NCBI GenBank assembly: GCA_021613535.1
Contig: CP075496.1
Location: 1,550,001-1,614,000, forward strand
DNA length: 64,000 bases
Source: Adineta vaga
Taxonomy: Eukaryota > Rotifera
Direction of reading: 5' to 3'
Shown: piece by piece, positions 12,201 to 22,472 of the stretch
How the letters are laid out: each line of letters begins with the position of its first letter
How positions within the stretch are numbered: the first letter of the stretch is position 1
Made by a program: the position numbers and the translations under genes
Notes under the pieces: model-generated
Seen by the model: the letters and a program-made list of their open reading frames with translations, nothing else
Database searches by the model: none
Told to the model about the DNA's origin: nothing

Positions 12201-14718
12201 TATATATTCAATAATTTCAAATATCAATCAAAAGCTTTCCAATGTAAATCTTACCCGCTTTCAAAACAACACGTTCATAGGCAGGAAATTTTGAATTTGT
12301 CAATGCTAAAACAGATATTTGTTAATTTTCATTCTTCAATTTTCATTTAAAAAATCAAAGCAAAGTTATTAAGCAAAACAATAATAAAATGAAAACATAT
12401 CCGTTTGATTAGGAAATGTATAAGTAGAACAAACAGTGCGATAAATGACTTACGCTTCCAAGAACTAGCTTTAGCTATAAAAATATGCACAGAGATATTG
12501 AACGAATAAAACTTATCGTTTCAAAAATGAAAGAAAAGCAATTACATACCGAAAATGGATTCTTCTTTTAAATGATGAATAGAAGAGACAGAACGTGATC
12601 GTTTATCACTAAATTTTGATCGTAATTTACGTTTAAATGACGGTTGTTTTGTTTTTAATAATTGTTCAAGACTCGGTGCGATACTTGCTAATTGTTCCGC
12701 TCTACAAAAAAAACGATCAATTCATCATCTTTTATCAACAACGAAATTTCTTGTTCTACCGTGATTTATTTGGAATAGCACCTGTAATTTTATTCATAGT
12801 TGAAGGTGCATTTAATTTCGTCGCAACCCAATAACCAACTTGACCGTTATAAAGTGTATCAGTGACATGAAAAATATCATTCACACGAATTGATAATTCT
12901 TCTTCATTCGCAGTTTTATATGTAAAATGTGCTCTGAAAATTCAATGTAAAAGAAATGAAATTTTCAATAAAATTATCTTTACCGAATATAAAACGAATC
13001 ACCGCCAACATCGGCTAATAATTGTTCATATTCTATTATTGAAAAAAAAACGTTTTCATATAAAAAGATGTTCATAAACATAATTGAATGATACAAACCA
13101 TGACGAAGATTAGCAACGATCATATTCACTTGTGATGTTTTCATATTCATTAAACAAAGAACAGCTTCTTCACGAGTTAAACTTGTAAAATCAATATTAT
13201 TCACCTATAAATCAATGAATGATTAAAAAAAATCATTTATCATTAAATATTTGAATGAAAAAGTTTACGCTAAATATTTTATCTGCAACTAATAATCCGG
13301 CTTTATGTGCGACACTTGTCGATTGAACTTCACAAATAAACAATCCATGTTTATCTCCACCTGCCAAACGAATTCCAATACTTGATGTATCAGTAAAAAA
13401 TGAGACATATCTCGTTCCCGTACTAAAGAAAGAATATGAATTGATCGAAAAAGTTTTAATTCATTCTTACATCGGTCGAATAAAATCTTGTCGAGTTGGC
13501 CGTTCGAAAACATGTTGATTGTATTCAGCTTGTAAGTCTTTTCGTGTGGATATTGGACGATTTTGAACAATAATTGGAACGGATGTTGATTCTTGATGAA
13601 CGCCATTTTCTATAGATAAAGATACGATTATATCAAAGTAACGATCGATTTTTTTCTCTCTGAAATCTTACGATGATTAATAGAATTTTCGGAATTCAAT
13701 TTATTTGGAAGAACAAAAAGTACCAATCGTTCTTTTGTTTTATCAATTAATTTCTGTGCTTCTTGTAATGTTAAACGATCAACAGGTGTTTCATTTATCT
13801 TAAAAAAGAAGTTTTTCTTTTTATTAAATTTCTTTTTCTCATTAAAACATTGAAGTTCTTCTTACTTTAATCACTTCATCGCCTTCTTGAAGATTCGTAA
13901 ATATCTCGTTGTTTGTATAATGAATTTTTTTAATAAAATATCGACAACCAAGAATCACACCAAATTTCTCATCTTTACGAGTTTTGTTCAATATACATTT
14001 AATAGGAGGTTCACTATCCGATACAATCACCGGATGTTTTCGTCGACGAACAACCTAATCAACGAATTCATAGAAAATTCATTTTCGAAAAAAAAAGAAG
14101 AAGAACAAATCAATGATTTACTAGATTAACAAAATCAGTTGATTCTCGAATTAATTTCAATGCTGTATGTTCCATATGACGAATAACAGGATGACCATTT
14201 ACATTGACAATTTGATCATTCGGTCTGAAAGAAAAGATCTTCATTTAAATAACGAAGATTTCAAGAAAGACATACAAAAGTTTTCCATCAGCAGGACCAT
14301 TTTTAATCACTTCACAAACAGTTAAAGATTGATTATCATCATAAGAAGAAAGATTAGTTCGTTTGAAATCATTCAATTTCGTTTCATTATTACCACCACT
14401 AATCGCAATACCGAACCCATGTAATGGAGACTAAAATAAAAAAATCATTTTCTTTCTTTTGTTCTCTTTCATAAATCAATATATCTTCAACGAGAGACGC
14501 CTCTAGGCTGGTTCTGACTCAATTGTCACTCGTTGAATGATTACGTCAACATTATACTGACATAATAACATGACGAAGAAAAAAAATCACTTTTAACACA
14601 AGCACGTTAAAGAGATTATGATAAGAAATCGATCAGATGCGAACAAGTTATGACAAACTTACTCTTGTTAATGTAACTTGAATACAATCCGTTGTCTCAT
14701 CATCAATGAAACTAGTTC

Positions 14719-14758
<40 letters not shown>

Positions 14759-15128
14759 GGTATTGTTATTGTCAATCTATGAATACAAATATAAATAGAA
14801 AGTAAATGTGTATAGAAAAAAAAACGAAAGCTTCAGCACACAAGTAAGACAAGTAAACAGCACGTTCATCGATCTATAGACAAAAAGCCTAACGACTAGT
14901 CCATTTTGCACGTTCGACAAGACTACATGATTAAATATCGATTACAAGATAGAATATTGTTGTTCCTCTTCATCCGTCTTACATACATTCATTTCACTTG
15001 ATTCAAAAACATAAATCCAATTTTTATCGTATTCAACAAGATACATTCGAATAAGACGATCAGTTTACACTCTCTCGATTCATACATTTTCTTCTTTTTC
15101 TTCTTCTTTAATTACGTACCAAAGGCAT
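9202..15128 (-). CDS. TJP1: ZO/polychaetoid-type MAGUK: 3 PDZ, SH3, guanylate kinase, ZU5
   Basis: A long multi-exon gene for a junctional scaffold. Domains in order: PDZ1 (from about 14690; [14 protein letters not shown]), PDZ2 (about 14020-13740; [14 protein letters not shown]), PDZ3 (about 13450-13000; [20 protein letters not shown]), SH3 (about 12930-12770; [19 protein letters not shown]), guanylate kinase-like (about 12200-11600; [35 protein letters not shown]), a long Ser/Asn/Gln-rich linker, and a C-terminal ZU5 (9780-9202; [40 protein letters not shown]) ending VSILVDHF. The ZU5 and the GK-SH3 order identify ZO-1/2/3 and Drosophila polychaetoid. The GK domain is expected to be a catalytically dead binding module. 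The start is uncertain: a 9-base exon ATGCCTTTG (15128-15120, donor GTACGT) joins in phase to the exon beginning 14776, which opens with a poly-Asn run. Exon 12474-12454 is only 21 bases. Confidence 0.9.
14719..14758. repeat. (TTA)n / (AAT)n microsatellite inside the ZO-like coding region
   Basis: About 13 uninterrupted TTA units on the plus strand. On the minus strand they read AAT and encode a poly-Asn run just N-terminal to PDZ1. The frame stays open through the repeat, so length change would alter only the Asn count. Confidence 0.85.
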
Positions 15129-16796
15129 TGAATAATGTCGAGTCAAGATTTTTTGAATAAAATAATTCTTTCAATAATAGTTGTTGTTGTAATCAAGGTC
15201 GTTCGAAGTAAAAGTAAACGATAAGAAGACCCTAAATAAAAGGATCAAATTCGGCTTATGTTCAATTCACTTCGTATAGTTAGTTGACGATCGGACAGTG
15301 TAGGAGAAAGAGAAGGAGAGGGGGAGAAAAAGGTATACATATATTCAATGTTGATAATCATGCCTGAACAGGAAGAAGAAGAAGAAGAAGAAGAAGAAGA
15401 AGAAAAAGTTCACCTCTTTCTCTTTAACCGTCGTGTCCGAGAAGCGAAATAAATGATTCTTCTTTTCCCTATAACATTCTCTACGTTTGTCGTTCACCGG
15501 TCATCTTAGTTTTTCTTTTAGATTTTACTCGATATACACATACGACCAATGAATACACGTGATTTGTTAATGATGATGTTGATTTTAATATCACAATAAT
15601 CATTCATAGATTCACTTACCTTTAACTAAACTTTCAAACCGATAATACTACTTATAGTTTCTTTCTCTCTACACTATAATTATCTTGAACAGACAAAAAG
15701 AAGAAAAACACAACACTCAAATGATTTTTATACTCGAAGAATAACATATATGCAAAATATTCGTGTTCTTTTTCGTGTTCTGTCTGATCCGATTGAAGCA
15801 CAATAACAACATAGAGAAATACACGAACAACGAGATGAAAGAAAGAGGGGAGAGAGAGCGAGAGGAGGAATTCAGTATTGCTTACAACAACATATGCGAG
15901 ATGAAAGTGAATGTGAGAAACAGGTGTTTGTGGTTTTCATATCACTATTATTTGACAATCGATGGTCAGTAAAAATGAGAAAGAAAATAATTCATATTCT
16001 TTATAAACTGTAAAAGAAATTTCTTAAGAATTCTATGACCCGAATAAATGTCTAAGATCAATCAATAATTGGCATTTTTATCGAAATTGAATAAGAAGAA
16101 AACTATTGATCGAAAAAACATTCTTATGATAAACAAGACGTGATCCACTGTAGGAAATTGAAAGGTTGCTTACTATTTTTAATTAACTTTATGCTCATCA
16201 AAAACAAAAACTATCTGGATCATTAACGATTGATCGATCGATCAGATTTAATGGTTGATTTACTTAGATTGATAAGAATATTCAAATCAAATTGATAGGT
16301 TTAGAGTAGAAGAAGAAGAAGAAGAAGAAAAACGCGAAAAGAATTGAATGATCGATATAGTGTAAAATTTATTAAGCAAATATTTTCTCATTATAAAAAT
16401 ATTCATCCGTATTTTTTTCTCTATAACTTTACTATTCTATTGACAAAAGGTGGTAACGGATAACCTTCATTTGAGAAGATCTAAAACTGTTTGCATATAG
16501 TTTGAAAATAACGACAATTACTATTGAATAAATCATAAACTTGAAAGTAACATTGATGATCTTTCCGGTTTCATCAAAGTTCTTAAAAAATAATTTTCTA
16601 AATCATTACGGATAATCTTCTTGGAGAAGAGATCAGTTTTGTTTTTGTTTACACGCATGATTTTACTATTCAACGGAAAGATCAATACAAATTATCTTCT
16701 TACTCAATTGAAATTCTTCGCCTGATGAAAAGACTTATCTTTACTTATGATCCGTCTAAGAAAACTTAAGATATTTGAAAAAATTTAGTCACATCG
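15129..16796. other. intergenic spacer with (GAA)n repeats
   Basis: This stretch is probably the upstream and promoter region of the ZO-like gene. It contains GAA/AAG trinucleotide runs at about 15371-15404 and 16309-16329. I see no convincing coding sequence; the short plus-strand frame near 15763-15972 has no domain or splice support. Confidence 0.55.
15371..15404. repeat. (GAA)n microsatellite
   Basis: About eleven GAA/AAG units upstream of the ZO-like gene; purine-only on the plus strand. Confidence 0.8.
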
Positions 16797-17537
16797 ATGA
16801 ATACGACGACTTCGAGCATAATCGATAACATTTCGAATAATCAACGATTAAAATTCTTGATTAGTCTTTGTACTTAAATCAATTCATTTCTTTAATTCTT
16901 ATTCATTACATTGGATTCAAATATTTTCGACAAATCAATTCAAAATATGCATCATTATTTCTCTCCTGTAATACTTGTTTCGCAATTATTTGTTCGAATT
17001 GTACATTAATATTAATGACATTATCAACAATCGGTGGAGATTTTCATATAATTCTTTTAAAAGAACTTTCATTTTGGATTTGTTCCTTTCTTTTAATTCT
17101 ACTTGTTTTAATTTCTGAAAAAGATTATTCATCTTTGATTATTTATCTTCCCAATGAATTCTATTGTCAAGTACCAATGACAAGTATTCGTGAAATTAAT
17201 TTTTCAATTCTTAGCGTTTATTTCGTTCCATTATGTTGTATTGGATTGATTTATTTTGGGATTATTCTTTATATACGACGTCGAAATAATTCATTTTCTA
17301 TTATATTTACATTGGACAGCTTATCGACTTGGTTGGATGACAATTTCTATCTCATTTTCATTGACTAGTCTTTCGTCACTTTATGTAACACCGGAAATTT
17401 ATAAAACAATACGAACTATGTTGAGAACATCGTTACAAAATCCAAGTCGTTCGCGACTAATGATGAATCAGTTGGATAGACAGAAAACAAATGAAAAAAT
17501 AGGGATTCATCCAAAGACAACGACGAGTGCAAGTTGA
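16797..17537 (+). pseudogene. rhodopsin-like GPCR remnant with frame disruptions
   Basis: The pieces read as a seven-helix receptor in broken frames. An N-terminus starts at 16797 (MNTTTSSIIDNISNNQ, with possible N-glycosylation sites) and leads into a first helix that hits a stop at about 16875. The helix continues in another frame (LNQFISLILIHYIGFKYFRQ) through further hydrophobic segments, an extracellular loop (YLPNEFYCQVPM) and a helix ending GLIYFGIILYIRRRNN, as in TM5. The frame changes again near 17285-17325 into GWMTISISFSLTSLSSLYV, then a basic tail (PEIYKTIRTMLRTSL) like TM7 plus tail. TM6 is missing. The second break could instead be a 40-base intron with a poor GTCGAA donor, but the first break has no intron explanation. 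With about 245 codons it is shorter than a working receptor. Likely a decayed member of the large rotifer GPCR repertoire. Confidence 0.6.
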
Positions 17538-17884
17538 TTATGTGAAAAAAAGTGAATTTCCTACGAGAAATTTTTGAGTTTATAAATGTTTGATAAGAGA
17601 AATTGTTATTAAAAGTGGCTTCTTTTATGTTATGGAAAAGTCTATTTCATATAGGTAATTTTGCAAATAAACTCATTTTTCTTTCTCGTCTGTGGTTGTT
17701 TAAAGTTAAATAATATTGAAGAAAAGACGTTTTTTTTTCTTTTCTAAAAAAAACCGTCGAGTGAGGTTACTATGCCACCTCAAGTTTAACATTCTTTGCA
17801 GTAAAAGAAAAAGAAAAAAAGAACATTTGCAAGTTTGAACAAAAAACCAGCAATTTTTTTTTATCATTGTAAAAGAGGAAAAAA

Positions 17885-18746
17885 ATGGATCGAAAATTTA
17901 TCGGAATACGACGACGATTATCATCTCGACATACACAAACAATTGTTCAATTAGTTATTGCTTCAGTTCTTTCCTTTGCACTTATTTATATTTCAATCAA
18001 ATATGTTTATCCCTCAGTATCGAATTATATGATTCCAACAACTCGTCCGACAACAACAACAACAACAAAAGCAACAACAACAATAAGAAAAACGACAATA
18101 AAACAAGCATTCGGTAAAATTTGAATTTCGTATAAAAGTAATTCCTTTTTTTTCTCTTCTTGAAGATATCGGATGTTTTTTTCATCAAACAAATATAACA
18201 CTTGTTGATGGATCAACTCGTTCATTAGATTCGTTAAATATTGGTGATAAAGTTCTTGTTTATCATCCATCCGGACAACTTCATTCAAGTACAATCTTAA
18301 CCATTTTTCATCATCAACGTTCATCAGTTCGATTATTAGATATTTATACAATCAATCAACACGAACCACTTCGTCTTACACCATTTCATTCAATTCTTAC
18401 ACGAAAATCAACTTCAAAACAATCGACATTTCATTATGATTTTGCATTGAATATTGCCATTGGTGATTTTGTCTTATCATCAAACTTTCAATCATTAAAA
18501 GTGACAAATATCAAAGAAATTATTCTTTATAATCAAACAATTTCAACACCATTAACATTTGAAGGAAATATCATCGTAAATAATCTTATCGCTTCATGTT
18601 ATGCGACTTATCAACATAAATTCATGCATTTATTAACCATACCAATTCGTTATTGGTATCAATTAGGAAACTTTCCTCGATTGAATCATTTTCTTATTGA
18701 TCTAATTGAATTTTATTCGAAAATCAATTTTTTCAATCTTTCGTAG
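17885..18746 (+). CDS. membrane-anchored Hog/Hint autoprocessing-domain protein without a Hedge domain
   Basis: Exons 17885-18113 and 18166-18746 join in frame (52-base intron) to give 269 aa. The N-terminus is short and basic, followed by one membrane helix (residues about 20-40; IVQLVIASVLSFALIYISI), as in a type II protein. A Thr-rich linker with seven consecutive Thr follows, then a Hint domain. Hint features: start Cys in DIGCFFHQ, the ITLVDGSTRSLDSLNIGDKV strand block, the TxxH motif in RLTPFHSIL, IAIGDFVLS, and the late motif NNLIASCYA, characteristic of hedgehog Hog domains (VLASCYA in Hedgehog). In hedgehog proteins this domain cuts itself at the Cys and transfers cholesterol. Here the part before the Cys is only the anchor and linker, so autocleavage would release or reattach a very short N-terminal piece. 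The gene is convergent with TMEM120, 101 bases away. Confidence 0.85.
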
Positions 18747-18847
18747 AAACCTTTGATTTCGTTTTTTTCTTCTTCTATTCTTCTCGAACAATTTAGTTTT
18801 CTTTTATTTGAAAAGAAAACAAACGATACATATTCCTTTATAAAGAA

Positions 18848-20582
18848 TTATTCTTCTTTTGAAATCTTTCGAATTCGTTCAGTTTTATCTGAATCAACTT
18901 GTCGATGACGTTGTTGTTGATACGATCCTGTTCGTCGATGATAATTTGTTGACAAAAATGTTTTGAAACTTTGATATTTTTGTCTCAATAAAATTGGTCG
19001 AGTTTTTTCACGAAGTTTATCACGTAGAACACTTGATGTTGTAGAAATATTTCCCAAAAATAGAATGAAAAATATTATTGCTAACACATAAACTTGCCAT
19101 TCATGTGTTGTTGATAGATGAGCTAATTTCCATAAAGCATATGCGTTATATAATTGAAATAAATAACCAAAGAGAAGAAATGGAACCAAAAATGAAAGAC
19201 CACCTTATAAAAAAAATGAAATCATATTTTTATTGAAGAAAGAAGTTTTCGAAAACTTACGAAACATCCAACGATGAAATCCTTCGATAGTTATATCCAT
19301 ATCATGTGTTTCTCCTAATGCTCGAAGACGATAGAGACAACCACGTTGATAATAGAATTGTAAACCCTAGAATAAATTTCATTATCTTATTTTGTAAACG
19401 AAGAGATGAAAGAATGTTTTCTTACTTGAACAAAACTAAGATAGAATGAAAAAATAAAAAATTGTGTACGGAATGTTTGATAAGATAACGAATCGGGCCA
19501 TGTTAATAGAATACCTGTTGCTACTGTTGCTATAAAATGATGAGCTCTCCACCAAGCTAGAAAGAGAAATGACTGGAATATATTAAAGAAAAAGATTTAA
19601 AGAATATTACGATTTATATTTGATCCATTAACAAGAAGAATTGATTCACGTATTGTTAAGGTACAATAATACCAAACAAGTAAGAAATGAAATAAAGCAT
19701 CAAATGCTCGATAACGTGATGTTAATGACCATATAACAAGAGACGAAACTAATGAGATACACGTAACAATAAATTTGAATTTTTCATATTCTTGTTTATA
19801 AGTCCATTTTTCTGCTTTATTTAAGATCGAAACATCCACACCACCGAGAATAACTCTTAAATAAGGATCTTTTCGAGGTAATGTATCCGAGATTCTTGAA
19901 AGATATAACTGATTCGTTTCTAATTGTTGAGAAATGAGATTCAATCGTTCAGCAGCTGTTAATGTATCAACTAGTTTATCGAATGAAGGTGATGAATTAA
20001 CTGATATTAATGGACGTAAATGAGGTGAGGATGGAATTGCAAATGAAGCATTTCTATTGAGAGATAGATTAGATGTTGAAAGAGAATTTTTTCGAGTTCG
20101 AAGATTTGAATTAGTTCGATTTTTCTTAGTTTCTTCTTCTAAATAAACGAAAAATTTATTCTTAAAACTAAAACATTTCAATCATTTCGGTTTCTTTTAC
20201 CTTTTTTTGCATATGATTTCCGTAATTGAGCAACATCTTTTTGTAATTGTTTGATTTTCTTATTATATTTATTAAAATCCTGTCTATATTGTGTTTTTAA
20301 TGATTCAACTTTATCTAATTTTTCTACATATTCTTTATGTTTGGGTTCGAATATACGTATTTCTCCATCAAGTGCTAACCATTCGTCATATAATCGATTT
20401 AATTTCTTATCTTCAAATGTTTCAATCGTATTTTTCATTATGGTTTCTTGATTATCCAATGAACTCGTTGATGATAACGATATTGGATGTCCTTCATCAT
20501 CATCTTCTTCTTTTTCCGAATTCACCAGATGAAAATGACTTTTTTTATCATTTTCTATATTAAATATCGTATCTGTTGTCAT
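18848..20582 (-). CDS. TMEM120: TMEM120 (TACAN/NET29) family nuclear-envelope/ER membrane protein
   Basis: A multi-exon gene with start at 20582 and stop at 18848. It has an N-terminal coiled coil ([20 protein letters not shown], then [17 protein letters not shown]), then a membrane region. Strong family motifs are [53 protein letters not shown] and [20 protein letters not shown], matching TMEM120A/B almost block for block. About six membrane helices are expected. The family resembles fatty-acid elongases in fold and binds coenzyme A. Roles in fat-cell biology are reported; a mechanosensitive channel role is disputed. A Ser/Asn-rich insert of roughly 50 residues (about 20130-19980) lies between the coiled-coil part and the conserved [20 protein letters not shown] block, and the N-terminus carries an acidic extension. 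The start is divergent from the VGAT-like gene, 224 bases away. Confidence 0.93.
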
Positions 20583-20806
20583 CGAAATGATTTTACTTGA
20601 AACTCGACATCTAGAAAATAAATAGAGATAAGTATTAACAAAATGGTACTTTTCCTTTCAAAGAAATAAAGATAAATTCCATTAAGATTATTGACAAAGA
20701 TCTTGAAAATCATCAAGACATTCATGATACATTATAAATGATAAGTAAATAGAATCTATTTGCTAGTAGTTCGATGAATATAATGACATTTGAATAGAAA
20801 ATCATC
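20583..20806. promoter_or_regulatory. short divergent intergenic region, likely bidirectional promoter
   Basis: The start codons of TMEM120 (minus, 20582) and the VGAT-like gene (plus, 20807) face away from each other with 224 bases between them. Both promoters must lie here unless either gene has an unseen 5' non-coding exon. No TATA box or other core element could be assigned with confidence. Confidence 0.45.
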
Positions 20807-22249
20807 ATGAAACAAGAACGACCAAAATTGAAAATACGTTTTACACCGTTTACAACTTATGAACGATTTGACAATGAAACGGAACAATTATTTCTTCATC
20901 AATGTCCAGAAGAGACAAATTCACATATATCCGATACAAAAGGTGGTCTGACAGCACTTGAAGCAGCATGGAATGTTACTAATGCAATACAAGTTCAGTA
21001 TTTCTTTTCATTTGAAGGAAAAAACTAACATATTTCTTTTCTTATTAATTAGGGAATGTTTTTAGTTAGTTTACCATATTCGGTACATCATGGAGGTTAT
21101 TGGTCTTTACTCGCCATGGTTGTTGTCGCATGGATATGTACTTATACAGGTCAAATACTGATATCATGTTTATATGAACCAAGTCCATCGACAGGTTTAT
21201 TAACAAAAGTACGATATTCATATGTCGACATTGCCGAATATATTTGGGGAAAACGTTATGGTGCACGATTATTATTTATCGCACAAAATATTGAATTATT
21301 GATGACATGTAAGTCATAAATTTGAATTTCAAAATCCGAAAACAATCATCATTCTCATTATATTTTAGGTATTCTATATTTAGTTCTTTGTGGCGAATTA
21401 TTTGCTGGTAGTTTTCCTCAATTTCATATTCCTGTTCGTTATTGGATATGTCTATCCTGTTTATTTACACTTCCCTATTCCTTTATTCGTAGTCTTCGTT
21501 TAGTCTCTCGTTTTAGTGCTGGAAATGCAGTTGTTCATTTAATAATCAATATGATTATAATTATTTATTGTCTTACGAAAGCTTCAACATGGGATTGGTC
21601 AAAAATACAATTTCGAATAAATCTTGCTTCATTTCCAACATCATTAGGAATCATTGTATTTAGTTATACATCTCAAATCTTTCTTCCTACATTAGAAAAT
21701 AACATGCGTCATCCTTCTCAATTTAATGCAATGCTTAGTCTATCACATTTCATTGCTGCAGTATTCAAAACAGGTTTTGCTCTAATCGGTTTTCTCACCT
21801 GACAAGAAGAAACATCAGAAGTCATTACAAATAATTTACCAACACAAGAATTACGAATTATTATCAATTTAACATTAGCAATCAAAGCACTTCTCTCTTA
21901 TCCATTACCCTTTTTTGCTGCCTGCGAACTTATTCTACCGAAATTTTCTCTCTCAAATGATCGAACAACATGGAAAACAATTCTAGCACGCATTTTAATT
22001 ATTTTAAGTACATTAATGATGTCATTATGTATTCCACATTTCGCACAATTAATGGGTTTTATTGGAAGTATAACAGGCGTATTTCTTTCATTAATATGGC
22101 CATGTTATTTCTATTTATATTTAAAAAGTTATTCACTTTCATGGACAACAATCGGAGGAAATTTAGCGATTATGATCTTTGGATTTCTATGTACAATATC
22201 AGGAATTATCGATTCATCAAGAGAATTAATGAAGAAATTTCGAGAATGA
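20807..22249 (+). CDS. SLC32A1: vesicular inhibitory amino acid transporter (VGAT/SLC32) with in-frame TGA; possible pseudogene
   Basis: Exons 20807-20992, 21053-21308 and 21369-22249 give a protein that aligns along its length with VGAT/UNC-47. Matching blocks include ALEAAWNVTNAIQ-GMFLVSLPY, VHHGGYWSLLAMVVVAW, SQIFLPTLENNMRHPSQFN, IKALLSYPLPFFAACELI and LMGFIGSITGVFLSLIWP. The family loads GABA and glycine into synaptic vesicles in exchange for protons and has 9-11 membrane helices. A TGA stop at 21800-21802 follows GFLT, where VGAT has GFLTFGELTQEE; the frame then stays open with conserved sequence (QEETSEVITNNLPTQ) for another 149 codons. The first intron has a weak donor (GTTCAG). Either the copy is recently inactivated, the base is an error, or the stop is read through. 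Bdelloids carry several homologous copies, so a functional copy may exist elsewhere. Confidence 0.9.
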
Positions 22250-22472
22250 GAAAATAAATTTATAAAAAACAATCTGATATTTTCTTAGTTTAATTTACTT
22301 CTGCTAAATATGTTTCTAACTCTATGAAAATTTCTATTTAAAACGAAAAAAATCAAAATCAAATAGAAACAAAACTAAGATTTTTCATCAGAGATCTTTA
22401 TTAATGATACTTTTTTTTTGTGTGTGTATGTTTCGTTTAATCAATGAAAGAAATAACAATAACAAGAATGAA

